NCBI GenBank assembly: GCA_030528605.1
Contig: JAUMYO010000003.1
Location: 21,316 to 73,469, forward strand
Origin: Peptostreptococcaceae bacterium
GTDB lineage: Bacteria; Bacillota; Clostridia; Peptostreptococcales; Filifactoraceae
DNA: 52,154 nucleotides
Direction: 5' to 3'
This document shows, in pieces, positions 1-9,062 of the stretch. Both the position numbers and the translations under genes were made by a program. The notes under the pieces are model-generated. The model saw only the letters and a list, made by a program, of their open reading frames with translations, was not told the origin of the DNA and made no database searches. Each line of letters begins with the position of its first letter. Positions within the stretch are counted from its first letter, which is position 1.

Positions 1-45
1 GATCAGCAGCAATCCGATCAGCAGCATAGAAAGGACTTTTTTCAT
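1..45 (-). CDS. N-terminus of a secreted or lipoprotein precursor (partial)
   Basis: Reading leftwards, an ATG at 45-43 follows a good ribosome site (GAAAGGAG, 7-8 bases away). The 15 codons before the window edge read MKKVLSMLLIGLLLI: a lysine pair followed by a leucine-rich core, as in a signal peptide. Nothing beyond the signal peptide is visible, so the function cannot be named. The gene is read away from the tandem repeat at 110-270, which lies in its upstream region. Confidence 0.6.
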   Translation of the reverse strand, partial: MKKVLSMLLIGLLLI

Positions 46-109
46 TTGATCTCTCCTTTCAAAAGTCTCTTTTCTATTGTAATATAAATCAAGAAAAAAA
101 GGGTTACAT

Positions 110-270
110 AAATATTACAGTTTTTAGATCCCTATAATCATTCCTCACCATCTTCTACTCTTTGTATAACTTACACAGAGCAAAGGCAAGTAAATATTAC
201 AGTTTTTGAATCCCTATAATCAGACTTCAGCATCTTCTACTCTTTGTGTGACTTACACAGACGAAGGAAG
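110..270. repeat. Two tandem copies of an ~80-bp non-coding unit
   Basis: Copy one (110-190) and copy two (192-270) both begin AAATATTACAGTTTTT, share CCCTATAATCA and CATCTTCTACTCTTTGT, and end near ACTTACACAG. The offset is 82 bp and identity is roughly 80 percent. On the minus strand each copy contains TGATTA, 17 bases and TAATAT, a weak promoter-like pair pointing at the secreted-protein gene at 1-45. The TGTAAGTTATACA segment in copy one is an imperfect palindrome that could bind a regulator. Both readings are inference; the duplication itself is plain in the sequence. Confidence 0.75.
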
Positions 271-295
271 CACAGATCTTTTTTCTCGAATGATC

Positions 296-850
296 TTATG
301 TCGGTCCGGTTTTGGGTCGGATGGACCACAGGATCTCGGTGATCTCGTTCAGTGCATCCATATCCGTCAAGTCGATATCTTTTCCGTAGGTGTGAAGCAT
401 CCGTTCGATATCCGTTGTTCGATTTTTGGGTAGTGTATTTTTGATCCTGAGATAAAGAGATCTCACCCGAAGCCGGTCCATAAAGCCAAGCTTTGCATGA
501 TCGATCTTCCCCGGCAGATGAATGATCTTTGTCCGCTCATACAAATGCTCCGGCATTTTCTTTTTGATATCGTCGCGGATATTTTTAATATTTTGCACAT
601 CTTTCGGATCGGACAGTCCTACCGTTGCGATAAGGATAAAGGGTGCGGAGTCCTGCGGGATCGCTCTGATCGTTCGGTAAAGACCCAATACTTCTCCGGC
701 ATATAATCCGCCGACATAAATGATGGTATCGCAGGAATGCAGATTTTTTGTTTCCGAAAAAGATCTCGCCTCTATAAATGTTCTGTTCGATAATTCTTCC
801 GCATATCTTCTGGCAGAACCGTATTTGCTCCCATACACTATTATCTTCAT
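296..850 (-). CDS. Flavodoxin-fold protein, HemG/flavodoxin_5-like
   Basis: The 184-residue product starts MKIIVYGSKYGSARRYAEEL, the FMN phosphate-binding loop of flavodoxin-like proteins, followed by a Y-V-G-G-L-Y-A-G strand-loop typical of the flavodoxin/protoporphyrinogen oxidase (HemG-like) family. It probably binds FMN and acts as a cytoplasmic electron carrier or oxidoreductase; the substrate is unknown. The start at 850 was chosen for its strong GGGGGAGGT ribosome site. The frame stays open upstream to a TTG at 988 that overlaps the glutamine synthetase stop, but no ribosome site precedes that TTG. The gene lies 134 bp downstream of the glutamine synthetase gene and may be cotranscribed with it. 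Confidence 0.75.
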   Translation of the reverse strand: MKIIVYGSKYGSARRYAEELSNRTFIEARSFSETKNLHSCDTIIYVGGLYAGEVLGLYRTIRAIPQDSAPFILIATVGLSDPKDVQNIKNIRDDIKKKMPEHLYERTKIIHLPGKIDHAKLGFMDRLRVRSLYLRIKNTLPKNRTTDIERMLHTYGKDIDLTDMDALNEITEILWSIRPKTGPT

Positions 851-984
851 AATGACCTCCCCCATATCGGACGATCCCATCCTCACATACTTTTGACGAT
901 ACCGGGTCAAGTACCTTCTCTCATCAGGACCAAAAAGATCGCTTGCGATCATTTCCCAGAGATCTCCGGATGTGTATCCTTCGA

Positions 985-2901
985 TCAAAATAGATTTTTA
1001 ATATATTGATTGTAGAGCTTTTTGAGCTCTGAGATCTTGTTATTCATCTCAAGCTGTAAGAAAGAGACCTTTCGATGATCCTTCTCTTCGATCGCCGTCT
1101 TTATTCTGGTAAAGACTGATTTTTTCTCCAGTCCGTCCTTCATCAGATCCCATCGGATCGAATTGATCTTCGTCCAGTTGACGATATCCAGATCGGAGAG
1201 ATCTTCGGTATTCTCATGGGCTTTTTTGCATCGACGCACGACTTCGATATTATCATCGATGATCCGATGCGCAAGCTCATAGGTCCAGGTGTTCAAAATG
1301 AAGGTTTTGTAGGACTCGATCAGTTTTTCCGTAAAAACGCCCTCTTGCTTTAATGTTTCGAGCTTTTCCGGATGGTGCTCCAGATTGATGATATTGTCGT
1401 ACACGGTAGCAGGCGGTCTCCCGAAACGGATATTTCTTTCCTGCTCGGTATAAAAATCAAAGACATTCTCCTCACTTCGATACTGACGATCTTTTTCGAG
1501 ATAGACCGCATCTTCACCCGGCTCTTTGGAGAACTCTTTGACCAGTTCATCCGGACTGAGCTTCATCCCGGCATTTTCCAGCCCGTCGATCATCGCCTGA
1601 TAACAAGTCGCCAACACGAGATACACATTGGTAAACGGATTCGGAGATCGCAGCTCGAATCTTGTCGCCATCGGAGATTCCCTATCTTTGATCAGCCCGA
1701 CGAGGATCGAACGATTTCTTGAAGGCAATTTGGCAGAGCGACCCAGCGACGATACGATACAGATCGGTGCTTCAAAGTGCGGTTTCAGACGATTGAGCGA
1801 ATCGATCGACGGAGCGACGAAAGGATTGATCACTTCATAGTTTTTGAGGATCCCCATCAAAGATGCGATCGCAAAGCTGCTCGCAAAATGGTTTTCAAGA
1901 TCGTGATGCGTGAAAAGATTGATCCTTCTTCCGGAATTCAGGATCGCCGCAACGCCGATATGAGTATGCTTTCCGCTTCCGGCAACGCCCTCGATCGGTT
2001 TTGCCGCAAAGGTAACTTCCAGATTGTATCGGTTGAAGACTTCTTTGACGAGATTGCGAACGATGATCTCAATGTCGGCAGCGTGGATATCCTTGGAGTA
2101 TTTCCAGTCGATCTCCAGCTGCTCCATCACATGGATCTGCGTTCCGTTCGGATTGATCTGCGAAGTGACCCCGCCGACTTCTTTGTGCCCCATCTCCGGC
2201 TCAAAACCATATTTTTGCATGATCTCCAAAGTCTTTTCCATGGCGGAACGAACATTCCCCTCCGTACGCTTCCAATACTGTTCCTTCAACGTCTGAGAAA
2301 CGCAGAGCTTCTCTTCGTCCGCGAGATCTTCCGGCGTTTTGACCCAAAACTCCAGTTCGGTCGCCGATGTCAGAACGATCTCTTGGATCTTCTCATCCGG
2401 CTGCATGCCGATCTCTTGCCGAAAACCTTCCTTCTCCTCGACATATTTCAGCGCATATTTCTTGAGGCGTTCGGACGCTCTTTTTAGGATCGATCGGGAA
2501 CATACCATCCGATCATTATGGATCAGGAACGACGGAATGATCAGCGTTCCGACGAATTTCCCATCCACAGTGACACTGCTGTAATTATGATCCACATACC
2601 AATCGACATCACGATCCGGCAGAATGATCACTCTGGCATCATCCAAGGTCGCGATCTTTGGCAAGGTAACGCTCGAACCGTCGGTTTGGACACCCAGATG
2701 CAATTGCTTTTCCATGTCTTCCAAAAAAAGTTCGATCGGGATCCGTTCATCCGTTCCGTTTCCTCCAAAATCAAATCCGACATAGGAAACAAATCGGATC
2801 TCCGGATGCTCCTTCAACAATTTGGTAAGATCCTCTACATTTCTTCCGATCTTCGGGATCCTAAAGACCAGACCCTCCATCGCTTTGTCTTCGATATACA
2901 T
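985..2901 (-). CDS. Long-form glutamine synthetase
   Basis: This 638-residue protein belongs to the glutamine synthetase superfamily (glutamate + NH3 + ATP to glutamine). An E-x-E metal motif in ATELEFWV lies near residues 182-184, the glutamate-binding loop GSGKHTHIG near 308-316, a RLKPHFEAP segment matches the ATP/loop region, and RFELRSPNPFTN near 420 matches the conserved R-x-E-x-R motif. Ordinary type I enzymes have about 440 residues. Here about 200 extra residues are split between an N-terminal extension and a long helical C-terminal tail rich in Glu, Lys and Arg. The start at 2901 (MYIEDKAMEG) has an AAGGAG site 7 bases upstream; the frame is open further upstream without a better start. 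The family assignment is firm. Whether the enzyme makes glutamine or acts on another amine is not shown. Confidence 0.85.
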   Translation of the reverse strand: MYIEDKAMEGLVFRIPKIGRNVEDLTKLLKEHPEIRFVSYVGFDFGGNGTDERIPIELFLEDMEKQLHLGVQTDGSSVTLPKIATLDDARVIILPDRDVDWYVDHNYSSVTVDGKFVGTLIIPSFLIHNDRMVCSRSILKRASERLKKYALKYVEEKEGFRQEIGMQPDEKIQEIVLTSATELEFWVKTPEDLADEEKLCVSQTLKEQYWKRTEGNVRSAMEKTLEIMQKYGFEPEMGHKEVGGVTSQINPNGTQIHVMEQLEIDWKYSKDIHAADIEIIVRNLVKEVFNRYNLEVTFAAKPIEGVAGSGKHTHIGVAAILNSGRRINLFTHHDLENHFASSFAIASLMGILKNYEVINPFVAPSIDSLNRLKPHFEAPICIVSSLGRSAKLPSRNRSILVGLIKDRESPMATRFELRSPNPFTNVYLVLATCYQAMIDGLENAGMKLSPDELVKEFSKEPGEDAVYLEKDRQYRSEENVFDFYTEQERNIRFGRPPATVYDNIINLEHHPEKLETLKQEGVFTEKLIESYKTFILNTWTYELAHRIIDDNIEVVRRCKKAHENTEDLSDLDIVNWTKINSIRWDLMKDGLEKKSVFTRIKTAIEEKDHRKVSFLQLEMNNKISELKKLYNQYIKNLF

Positions 2902-3153
2902 AATATGCTCCTTATGTTCAATTTCCGATATGATCAACATAGGATCCCGATCCAGAATACCCTGGGAGGCATCGTTTTCGTCTTGAGATCCTATCGACCT
3001 TCCGGACAAAGATCTCTGATCGCTTCCCTGTCCATGACACCAAGATCCGGATCCTCTTTGGAAAACATCCCGCCCGCTCTCACGATAAAGGCGGAGCCGG
3101 TTTTCAAAAAAGCCGATCATTCATATCTATCAAGGTAAAGCTGTCTCAAAGGC

Positions 3154-4443
3154 TTACTTACTTGCTTCCGATCGGATCTCCTGAAGTGCCAGCATCGCTC
3201 CGAGTTTGGAATGTTCATACGTCAAACCGCCCTGAAAATACACGGTATAGGGCTCACGGATCGGCGCATCGGCACTCAGTTCGATCGACGAGCCTTGAAC
3301 AAATGCTCCTGCCGCCATGATCACCATCGAATCATAGCCCGGCATCTCCCATGGCTCCGGCATCACAAAAGAGTCGACCGGTGCCGCCTTCTGTATCCCT
3401 CGGCAGAAAGCGATGATCTCCTGCTCCGATCTCAGCCCGACCGACTGGATGATGTCGCTCCTTTCATCGCTGTGGTGAGGAAAAGTCTCGTAACCCGATT
3501 CCTCAAAGAGCTTTGCACAGAATATCGCACCTTTTTTGGCATTGGCAACGACCATCGGCGCGATGAAAAGCCCTTGCAGGAGCACTCTCGTCATCCCGAA
3601 AGTCAATCCGCATTCCTTCCCGATGCCCGGCGCAGTCATACGATCCGCCACCAGAGAAACAAGATCCGCCCTTCCGGCAATATATCCTCCGCCCAGCGCA
3701 AAGCCTCCGCCCGGGTTCTTGATCAGAGAACCTGCGATCAGATCGGCTCCCGCCTCGATCGGTTCGCGCTCTTCCATAAATTCGCCATAACAATTATCGA
3801 TCATAACGATCACTGAAGGCTCGATACTGCGAATACGGGCTATGATCTGCTCGATGTCGCGGATCGTCAGTGCCCTCCTTCTAAAATAGCCTTTGGAACG
3901 CTGGATATAGATCATCTTCGGCTTATCGTTTTGTTTGATCGCTTCGACGATCTTTTCTTCATCAAAATCCCCATTTTCCAGAAGCTCGATCTGAGTATAT
4001 CGCACGCCCCTCTCCATCAACGAATTGTAGGAGGGTGTTATTCCGATCGTTTGATCCAAAGTATCATAGGGCTTCCCGGAGATGGAGATGAGCTCCGATC
4101 CGCTCTTGAGGATCCCCTCCAGACACAGCGCGAGCGCATGCGTACCGTTTGCGATGGTCGGTCGAACGATGGCATCTTCCGATCGAAAGATCAGCGAGAA
4201 GATCTCTTCCGTCTTCTCGCGTCCGATATCGTTGTATCCATATCCCGTGTTCCACGCAAAATGGCGGTCGGACAGTCCGGCGCTGCGCATCGCATGGATC
4301 ACTTTGTAAATATTGAACTGCTGCAGCTCCTCGATCTCTGTAAAAAGAGGTCTCAGCTCCTGATCGATCCGCTGCGCCATCTCCAAAATATCAGGTTGCA
4401 ACCCGAAATATTCTGTCATATGACCTGAGAGATCCGATCGCAT
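3154..4443 (-). CDS. Methionine gamma-lyase family (aluminium-resistance type) PLP protein
   Basis: The 429-residue product matches the PLP fold-type I family annotated as methionine gamma-lyase or aluminium resistance protein (Alum_res). The probable PLP lysine is Lys242 in GSLIKNPGGG, with the cofactor-ring aspartate at MIDNCYGEF (about 216). RPTIANGTHAL (about 94) forms the phosphate-binding turn. The substrate is probably a sulfur amino acid but is not proven for this family. The start codon overlaps the stop of the upstream aminopeptidase gene as TAATG, implying translational coupling. A second ATG eight codons in (MTEYFG) is possible. Confidence 0.85.
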   Translation of the reverse strand: MRSDLSGHMTEYFGLQPDILEMAQRIDQELRPLFTEIEELQQFNIYKVIHAMRSAGLSDRHFAWNTGYGYNDIGREKTEEIFSLIFRSEDAIVRPTIANGTHALALCLEGILKSGSELISISGKPYDTLDQTIGITPSYNSLMERGVRYTQIELLENGDFDEEKIVEAIKQNDKPKMIYIQRSKGYFRRRALTIRDIEQIIARIRSIEPSVIVMIDNCYGEFMEEREPIEAGADLIAGSLIKNPGGGFALGGGYIAGRADLVSLVADRMTAPGIGKECGLTFGMTRVLLQGLFIAPMVVANAKKGAIFCAKLFEESGYETFPHHSDERSDIIQSVGLRSEQEIIAFCRGIQKAAPVDSFVMPEPWEMPGYDSMVIMAAGAFVQGSSIELSADAPIREPYTVYFQGGLTYEHSKLGAMLALQEIRSEASK

Positions 4444-5702
4444 TATTTATCACCATAGAAAGCCGAGAACAGCTTGATGATCCCTTTATAATCCTCTACT
4501 CCTCCGGTCTCACGCTCCGAATGCATCCCAAGGATCGGATTTCCGATGTCGATGGTCCTTACCGGAAGATTCGCCGATATGATCGGTCCGAGCGAAGTCC
4601 CGCCTACCACATTAGAATGATTGAAGAAGATCTGATATGGGATCTTGTTTTTCTTAGCCAGTTTGACCAGATAAGCCTCCGACTTTGAATCAGTCGCATA
4701 TCTTTTGTTCGAACTGTTTTTGATAACAAATCCGCCGTTGATGCGAGGACGATTGGTCGGATCCGCCTTGTCCGCAAAATTCGGATGGACCGCATGCGCA
4801 AGGTCAGCCGAGATCACAAAAGATCTTTCCAATGCGATCAGGTAATCCTCACGACTCATGCCCAGATTCAGCACGATACGCTCCAAGATATTGCTCAAAA
4901 AGCCGGAGTCTCCGCCGTTCATCGTTTGAGAGCCGATCTCTTCGGAATTGAGGCAAGCCGCCATGCTGATGCCGCTTCCTTTTTTGCTGTTGACGAGCCC
5001 TTCGATCGATGAGATCGCCATCGAAAGATTGTCGAGCCTCGCTGACTGGATGAATTCATCGTTCAATCCGAAGACCACAGGCGGTGTCACATTGTAAAGG
5101 TTCAGCTCATAAGAGAGGATATCCTCGCTTTTTACACCAAGTTCCTCTGCGAGGATCTCGACGAATTTTTTGCCCTTGATCGGCTGTCCATCGATATATA
5201 AAAGCGGTTTCAGATCCTTTTGCTTATCGATCGCCACCCCATTGTTCACCTCGCGATTCATGTGGATCGCAAGGTTCGGGATCGTACAGATCGCCCGACC
5301 GAAGTCCACGACATGCTCGACCACTTCATTTCCTTGCAAGCAGTGAACTACGCCCGCGATCGAAAGCGGTTTGTCGAACCAGGTATTCAGGATCGGTCCT
5401 CCGTAGACTTCCACATTCAAAAGATGGTAGCCGTTCGACTCGATATCCGCATTGGATTTGATCTTAAGCGTCGGCGAGTCCGTATGCGATACGACGATCT
5501 TGAACTTATTCGGATCATCGATACGAAAAGCAACGACTGCCCCGTCTTTGGCAATATAATATTTGCCGGATCGCTTGAGCTCAAAAGGCTTTTCAAGATC
5601 GAGCTTTTTGAATTTATTCTTATCCAGATACTCAGACAACACTTGCTCCGCATGATATACGGATTTTGATCCTTCAATAAATTGCAATAGATTATTTATC
5701 AT
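4443..5702 (-). CDS. M18 family aminopeptidase
   Basis: The 419-residue product is a cytosolic zinc aminopeptidase of the M18 family (aminopeptidase I/aspartyl aminopeptidase), which trims N-terminal residues from peptides. Metal and catalytic residues are visible: VSHTDSP (His73, Asp75), RLDN (Asp224), NSEEIGS (Glu254-255), SADLAHA (Asp300) and GMHSERE (His394). The start at 5702 has an ideal AGGAGG site. An in-frame extension upstream to 5813 lacks one and does not look like the family. The gene is coupled to the downstream PLP lyase, suggesting joint use in peptide or amino acid breakdown. Confidence 0.92.
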   Translation of the reverse strand: MINNLLQFIEGSKSVYHAEQVLSEYLDKNKFKKLDLEKPFELKRSGKYYIAKDGAVVAFRIDDPNKFKIVVSHTDSPTLKIKSNADIESNGYHLLNVEVYGGPILNTWFDKPLSIAGVVHCLQGNEVVEHVVDFGRAICTIPNLAIHMNREVNNGVAIDKQKDLKPLLYIDGQPIKGKKFVEILAEELGVKSEDILSYELNLYNVTPPVVFGLNDEFIQSARLDNLSMAISSIEGLVNSKKGSGISMAACLNSEEIGSQTMNGGDSGFLSNILERIVLNLGMSREDYLIALERSFVISADLAHAVHPNFADKADPTNRPRINGGFVIKNSSNKRYATDSKSEAYLVKLAKKNKIPYQIFFNHSNVVGGTSLGPIISANLPVRTIDIGNPILGMHSERETGGVEDYKGIIKLFSAFYGDK

Positions 5703-5821
5703 TTTTCCTCCTATGATTTTGTGCATTTTGTGGATCGGCACTCGGTCCGGTCTTTTTATAGAAGTAACAGGATCCTTTTCCGCCCGGATCCCATCGTATT
5801 TATATTCGCTCATACCGAGAT

Positions 5822-5935
5822 CCGATAGAAAGCATAGAAATTCTTTTCATCCTTTACTCAATGTGGCTGATACGGTGGTCCAACAAATGTTGGGAAGTAT
5901 CATCCATAGAGATCGGATCGATACCATAGCTTCAA
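5822..5935. repeat. Dispersed non-coding repeat, copy A
   Basis: This intergenic segment aligns with 49380-49500 in the same orientation. Shared blocks include GATAGAAAG near the left end, AACAAAT in the middle and AAGTATCATCCATAG followed by GATCGGATC (5895-5919 against 49453-49477, one mismatch). No reading frame is conserved between the copies. It sits between pcrA and the M18 aminopeptidase gene in a 283-bp gap that otherwise shows nothing clear. It could be a degenerate mobile element or a structured RNA or DNA repeat. Confidence 0.7.
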
Positions 5936-5985
5936 CTAGGTTTTAGTATCCTATCTTATCTCAAACTTTTTATCTTCTATCGGTC

Positions 5986-8142
5986 CTAAGCCTTTGTGAG
6001 TTTGTCAAAGTTGATGTCGATCTTTTTGATCCCGGAACCGCCAAAAACGATGGTGTAAGAGCTGTCGCTTTTGGCAACGATCTTTCCTTTCCCAAAACTC
6101 GGATGGATCACCTGTTCTCCCATCTCGAACTGATCCACGACCTTCGGTCCGGTATCCACCTGAGCCATCATCTCTCTTTTTTTCTTGTATTTATCGACCA
6201 AAGAATATCCGCCTGATCCGGATGTCGCTGTTCGGTCGACTTTTCCGTTGAGGAGTTCTTGCGGCACATCCTTGATAAATCTCGAAACGATCTGGGAACT
6301 GTACTTCCCAAAATAATTTCGGCTGTGTGCATAAGAGAGATACAGCCTTTCCTTCGCCCTTGTCATACCGACATAGCAGAGCCTCCGTTCCTCTTCGATC
6401 TGAATATCGCTCATCAACGACTTTGCCGACGGAAAGATCCCTTCCTCCATCCCCGTTATGAATACAACGGGAAATTCAAGCCCTTTTGAACTATGGAGCG
6501 TCATCAACGTGACCGTGTCCTCGCCTTCTTCATATACATCGATATCACTCGAAAGAGCGACCGTCGATAAAAAAGCTTCGAGAGAGCGGTCTTCACTGCT
6601 TGATGTAAATTCCTGCGCGACCGATCTTAATTCGTTGATATTCTCAAGCCGGGTCTGAAACTCGATCTCGCCCTCTTCTTCAAGCTCCTTGATATATCCT
6701 GAATTGGCAACGATCTTCTCGATCAGCTCTTCGATCGGTATCACCTCGCTCATCGAGCGAAGCGAAGAGATCAAAAGAACGAAGGTGCGGATCGCATTTT
6801 GGGCTCTGGTCGAGATATCGAGTTCCTCATGATCCAAAAGCGCACTGAACAGCGATTCTCCTTTGATATTGGCTTGGATCTCGACCTTTTCCAAAGTCTT
6901 GATCCCCAGTCCACGCTTCGGCGTATTGATGATCCGCTTGAGCGAGATATCGTCTGAGGGATTTGCAATGATCCGAAGATAGGCAAGGATGTCTTTGATC
7001 TCTTTTCGATCGTAGAATTTGAGCCCGCCGTAGATATTGTATGAGATCTGTGCCTTGATCAATTCTTCTTCAAGCAATCGGGACTGGACATTGGTACGAT
7101 AGAGGATCGCGATATCTTTGTTGTCAAAAGAAGAGCGGAGAGATCGGATCTCTCGCGCAACATTTTTCGCCTCCATACGATCATCCTGCGACTTGATCAG
7201 TTCGATCTTGATATCGCTTTTGTTTTGAGTCCAGAGCTTTTTCTTTTTTCTACCGGTGTTCTTCTCGATCACATGATTCGCCGCAGTCAATATATTTTGT
7301 GTCGAACGGTAGTTTTGTTCCAGCTTCACGATCACCGCATCGGAATAGTCATTCGCAAAGTCCAGGATATTCCGGATATCCGCTCCTCGCCATCCGTAGA
7401 TCGCCTGATCGTCATCTCCCACGACACAGATGTTGCGATACTTCTGCGCGAGAAGATGGATCAATACATACTGCGAATGGTTGGTATCCTGATACTCATC
7501 GACCATGATATATTGGAACTTATCTTGGTAAAAACTAAGGATCTCCGGATGATCTTTCAGTATTTTTATTGTCAAAAAGATCATATCATCAAAATCGACC
7601 GCATTATTTTTTTTCAATCGTTCCTGATACATCTTATAGACCTTAGATGCGGTCTTCGTGCGAATATCCACCGCAAATTTTTCTTCGTATTTGATCGGCG
7701 TGATCAGCTCATCTTTCGCCGAAGAGATCACGCTCAAAAAATATGCCGGCTTCATCACTTCCGCATTGACCTTGAGCTCCTTCATGCAATCCTTGACGAG
7801 CGTCTGCTGATCATAGTGGTCATAGATCACAAAGTCTCGCGAATAGCCGATCTTATCGATATGCGTTCGGAGGATCTTCAGGCAGATCGAGTGAAAAGTT
7901 CCGATCCACATATAGGGATAGGTCTCGCCCATCAGATGAAAGAGCCTCGTCTTCATTTCGTTCGCCGCCTTATTCGTAAAAGTCAGCGCCAGAATATTGG
8001 ACGGCGATCCTCCCGAGCGGATGATGTGTGCGATCCGATTGATGATCACCTTCGTCTTTCCGGAACCTGCTCCTGCCAAGATCTGAAGCGGACCTTCGAT
8101 CGTCCGGACCGCAAGTTGCTGTTGTTCATTAAGAGTTTCCAT
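5986..8142 (-). CDS. pcrA: ATP-dependent DNA helicase PcrA (UvrD/Rep family)
   Basis: The 718-residue superfamily 1 helicase unwinds DNA with 3'-5' polarity in repair and in rolling-circle plasmid replication. The N-terminal Q-motif (LNEQQQLAV) is followed by Walker A GAGSGKT at about 24-30, motif Ia TFTNKAANEM, motif II DEYQDTN near 215, QAIYGWRGAD, the motif IV region QNYRSTQ, and C-terminal VTLMTLHSSKGLEFP and YVGMTRAKE. The last ~55 residues form the PcrA Tudor-like domain (VIHPSFGKGKIV). Length and motifs are complete. An AGGAG site five bases upstream supports the start at 8142. Confidence 0.96.
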   Translation of the reverse strand: METLNEQQQLAVRTIEGPLQILAGAGSGKTKVIINRIAHIIRSGGSPSNILALTFTNKAANEMKTRLFHLMGETYPYMWIGTFHSICLKILRTHIDKIGYSRDFVIYDHYDQQTLVKDCMKELKVNAEVMKPAYFLSVISSAKDELITPIKYEEKFAVDIRTKTASKVYKMYQERLKKNNAVDFDDMIFLTIKILKDHPEILSFYQDKFQYIMVDEYQDTNHSQYVLIHLLAQKYRNICVVGDDDQAIYGWRGADIRNILDFANDYSDAVIVKLEQNYRSTQNILTAANHVIEKNTGRKKKKLWTQNKSDIKIELIKSQDDRMEAKNVAREIRSLRSSFDNKDIAILYRTNVQSRLLEEELIKAQISYNIYGGLKFYDRKEIKDILAYLRIIANPSDDISLKRIINTPKRGLGIKTLEKVEIQANIKGESLFSALLDHEELDISTRAQNAIRTFVLLISSLRSMSEVIPIEELIEKIVANSGYIKELEEEGEIEFQTRLENINELRSVAQEFTSSSEDRSLEAFLSTVALSSDIDVYEEGEDTVTLMTLHSSKGLEFPVVFITGMEEGIFPSAKSLMSDIQIEEERRLCYVGMTRAKERLYLSYAHSRNYFGKYSSQIVSRFIKDVPQELLNGKVDRTATSGSGGYSLVDKYKKKREMMAQVDTGPKVVDQFEMGEQVIHPSFGKGKIVAKSDSSYTIVFGGSGIKKIDINFDKLTKA

Positions 8143-8157
8143 TTTTTCTCCTGTTTG

Positions 8158-8186
8158 TAAAACAAAAGGGACAAAAAGTCCCTCTA
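8158..8186 (-). terminator. Intrinsic terminator of the nitroreductase gene
   Basis: On the minus strand a short stem AGGGAC/GTCCCT with a T5 loop is followed by TTTTGTTTT, one base past the nitroreductase stop codon. It separates that gene from pcrA. Confidence 0.8.
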
Positions 8187-8187
8187 T

Positions 8188-8991
8188 TTATAATACGAAA
8201 GTTACCTGACACTCAAAGTCTTCGTACTTTTCGGCAGTGCCCTGATCCGGGAATTTCGCTTTGACCTTCAGACCTTTCGTTTCGCAAGCCTTCACAAAGA
8301 ACAGCGATATGATCCCCGTATCGATGTTGAAGTTCTTATCTTCTTTTTTGTTGATGAACAGCTTGCACTCATTTTTGTCGATCATAAATGCCCAAGGCTG
8401 TTCATTCCCCCATGAAGGAGCAAGCTTAGTCAGATAGAATACTTCGGCAAGTCCCAGTTGCTCAAGTTCTTCCCAGGTCATTTCTTCTTTCCAATTGTGG
8501 TTATATACGAATTCGGCGATCCCTTTTCGGTCGGAAGTTTTTCCGGTATTCTTACGGAAGATCCCTGAGTATTCTTCTCCGATCCCGAGGCATCCGAGCA
8601 GTGTGATCCCGTCTTTTTTTGCAAAAAGCGAAGCATAATCTACGCCTTCCACGGTGCTGATCCAACAAGAACCCAGACCCGCATTCCATAGTGAAAAACG
8701 GACCCATTCCATGCAGTATCCCGCATTGATCTTTGAAGGAGCATCCTCTTTTCCAAACACCAACACATAGGCAGGCGCGGAAATGATCTTCCCGAAGTAA
8801 CCGATCTTGCCGTCAAAGTCCTCGGCAAATCTCTTGCCGTCTTCAATGACTGCAAACTCCAGATCCGTATCATTGATCTTCTCAAGCGAAGAAAGGTTAT
8901 CGATGATCATCGAAACCAGGTTTGTATCGATCTTCTTCTTCGTAAACTCTCGGACCGATTTGATCTCTGTAATAATTTTTTCGTAGTTCAT
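8188..8991 (-). CDS. Nitroreductase-family protein (TM1586-like)
   Basis: The 267-residue product resembles the two-lobed TM1586-type nitroreductase group, in which two half-domains of the FMN nitroreductase fold are joined in one chain. KSVREFTKKKID near the start matches the FMN-binding R-x-R/S region. NAGYCMEWVRFSLWNAGLGSCWIS matches the central helix, and APSWGNEQPW in the second half matches the conserved S-x-x-N-x-Q-P segment. It probably reduces quinones, nitro compounds or flavins with FMN. AAGGAG precedes ATG at 8991. It is flanked downstream by its own terminator, so it is likely monocistronic. Confidence 0.85.
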   Translation of the reverse strand: MNYEKIITEIKSVREFTKKKIDTNLVSMIIDNLSSLEKINDTDLEFAVIEDGKRFAEDFDGKIGYFGKIISAPAYVLVFGKEDAPSKINAGYCMEWVRFSLWNAGLGSCWISTVEGVDYASLFAKKDGITLLGCLGIGEEYSGIFRKNTGKTSDRKGIAEFVYNHNWKEEMTWEELEQLGLAEVFYLTKLAPSWGNEQPWAFMIDKNECKLFINKKEDKNFNIDTGIISLFFVKACETKGLKVKAKFPDQGTAEKYEDFECQVTFVL

Positions 8992-9062
8992 ATGCTCTCC
9001 TTTAATACATAAATTTAGAAATTGATATTCCTACACGATTCCCAACTCCATGTTCCTTGGAC

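Noticed and set aside
110-270. CRISPR-like array
   Set aside because: Only two long, imperfect units with no spacers between them.
2902-3120. 73-codon N-terminal extension of glutamine synthetase
   Set aside because: No ribosome site at its start and unlike the family, whereas 2901 has AAGGAG at good spacing.
7225-8160. 311-codon open frame on the plus strand
   Set aside because: Lies wholly antisense to pcrA. Similar long antisense frames occur opposite alaS, the radical SAM gene, GS and ychF. GATC is its own complement, so its over-use keeps opposite frames open. No ribosome site or family similarity.
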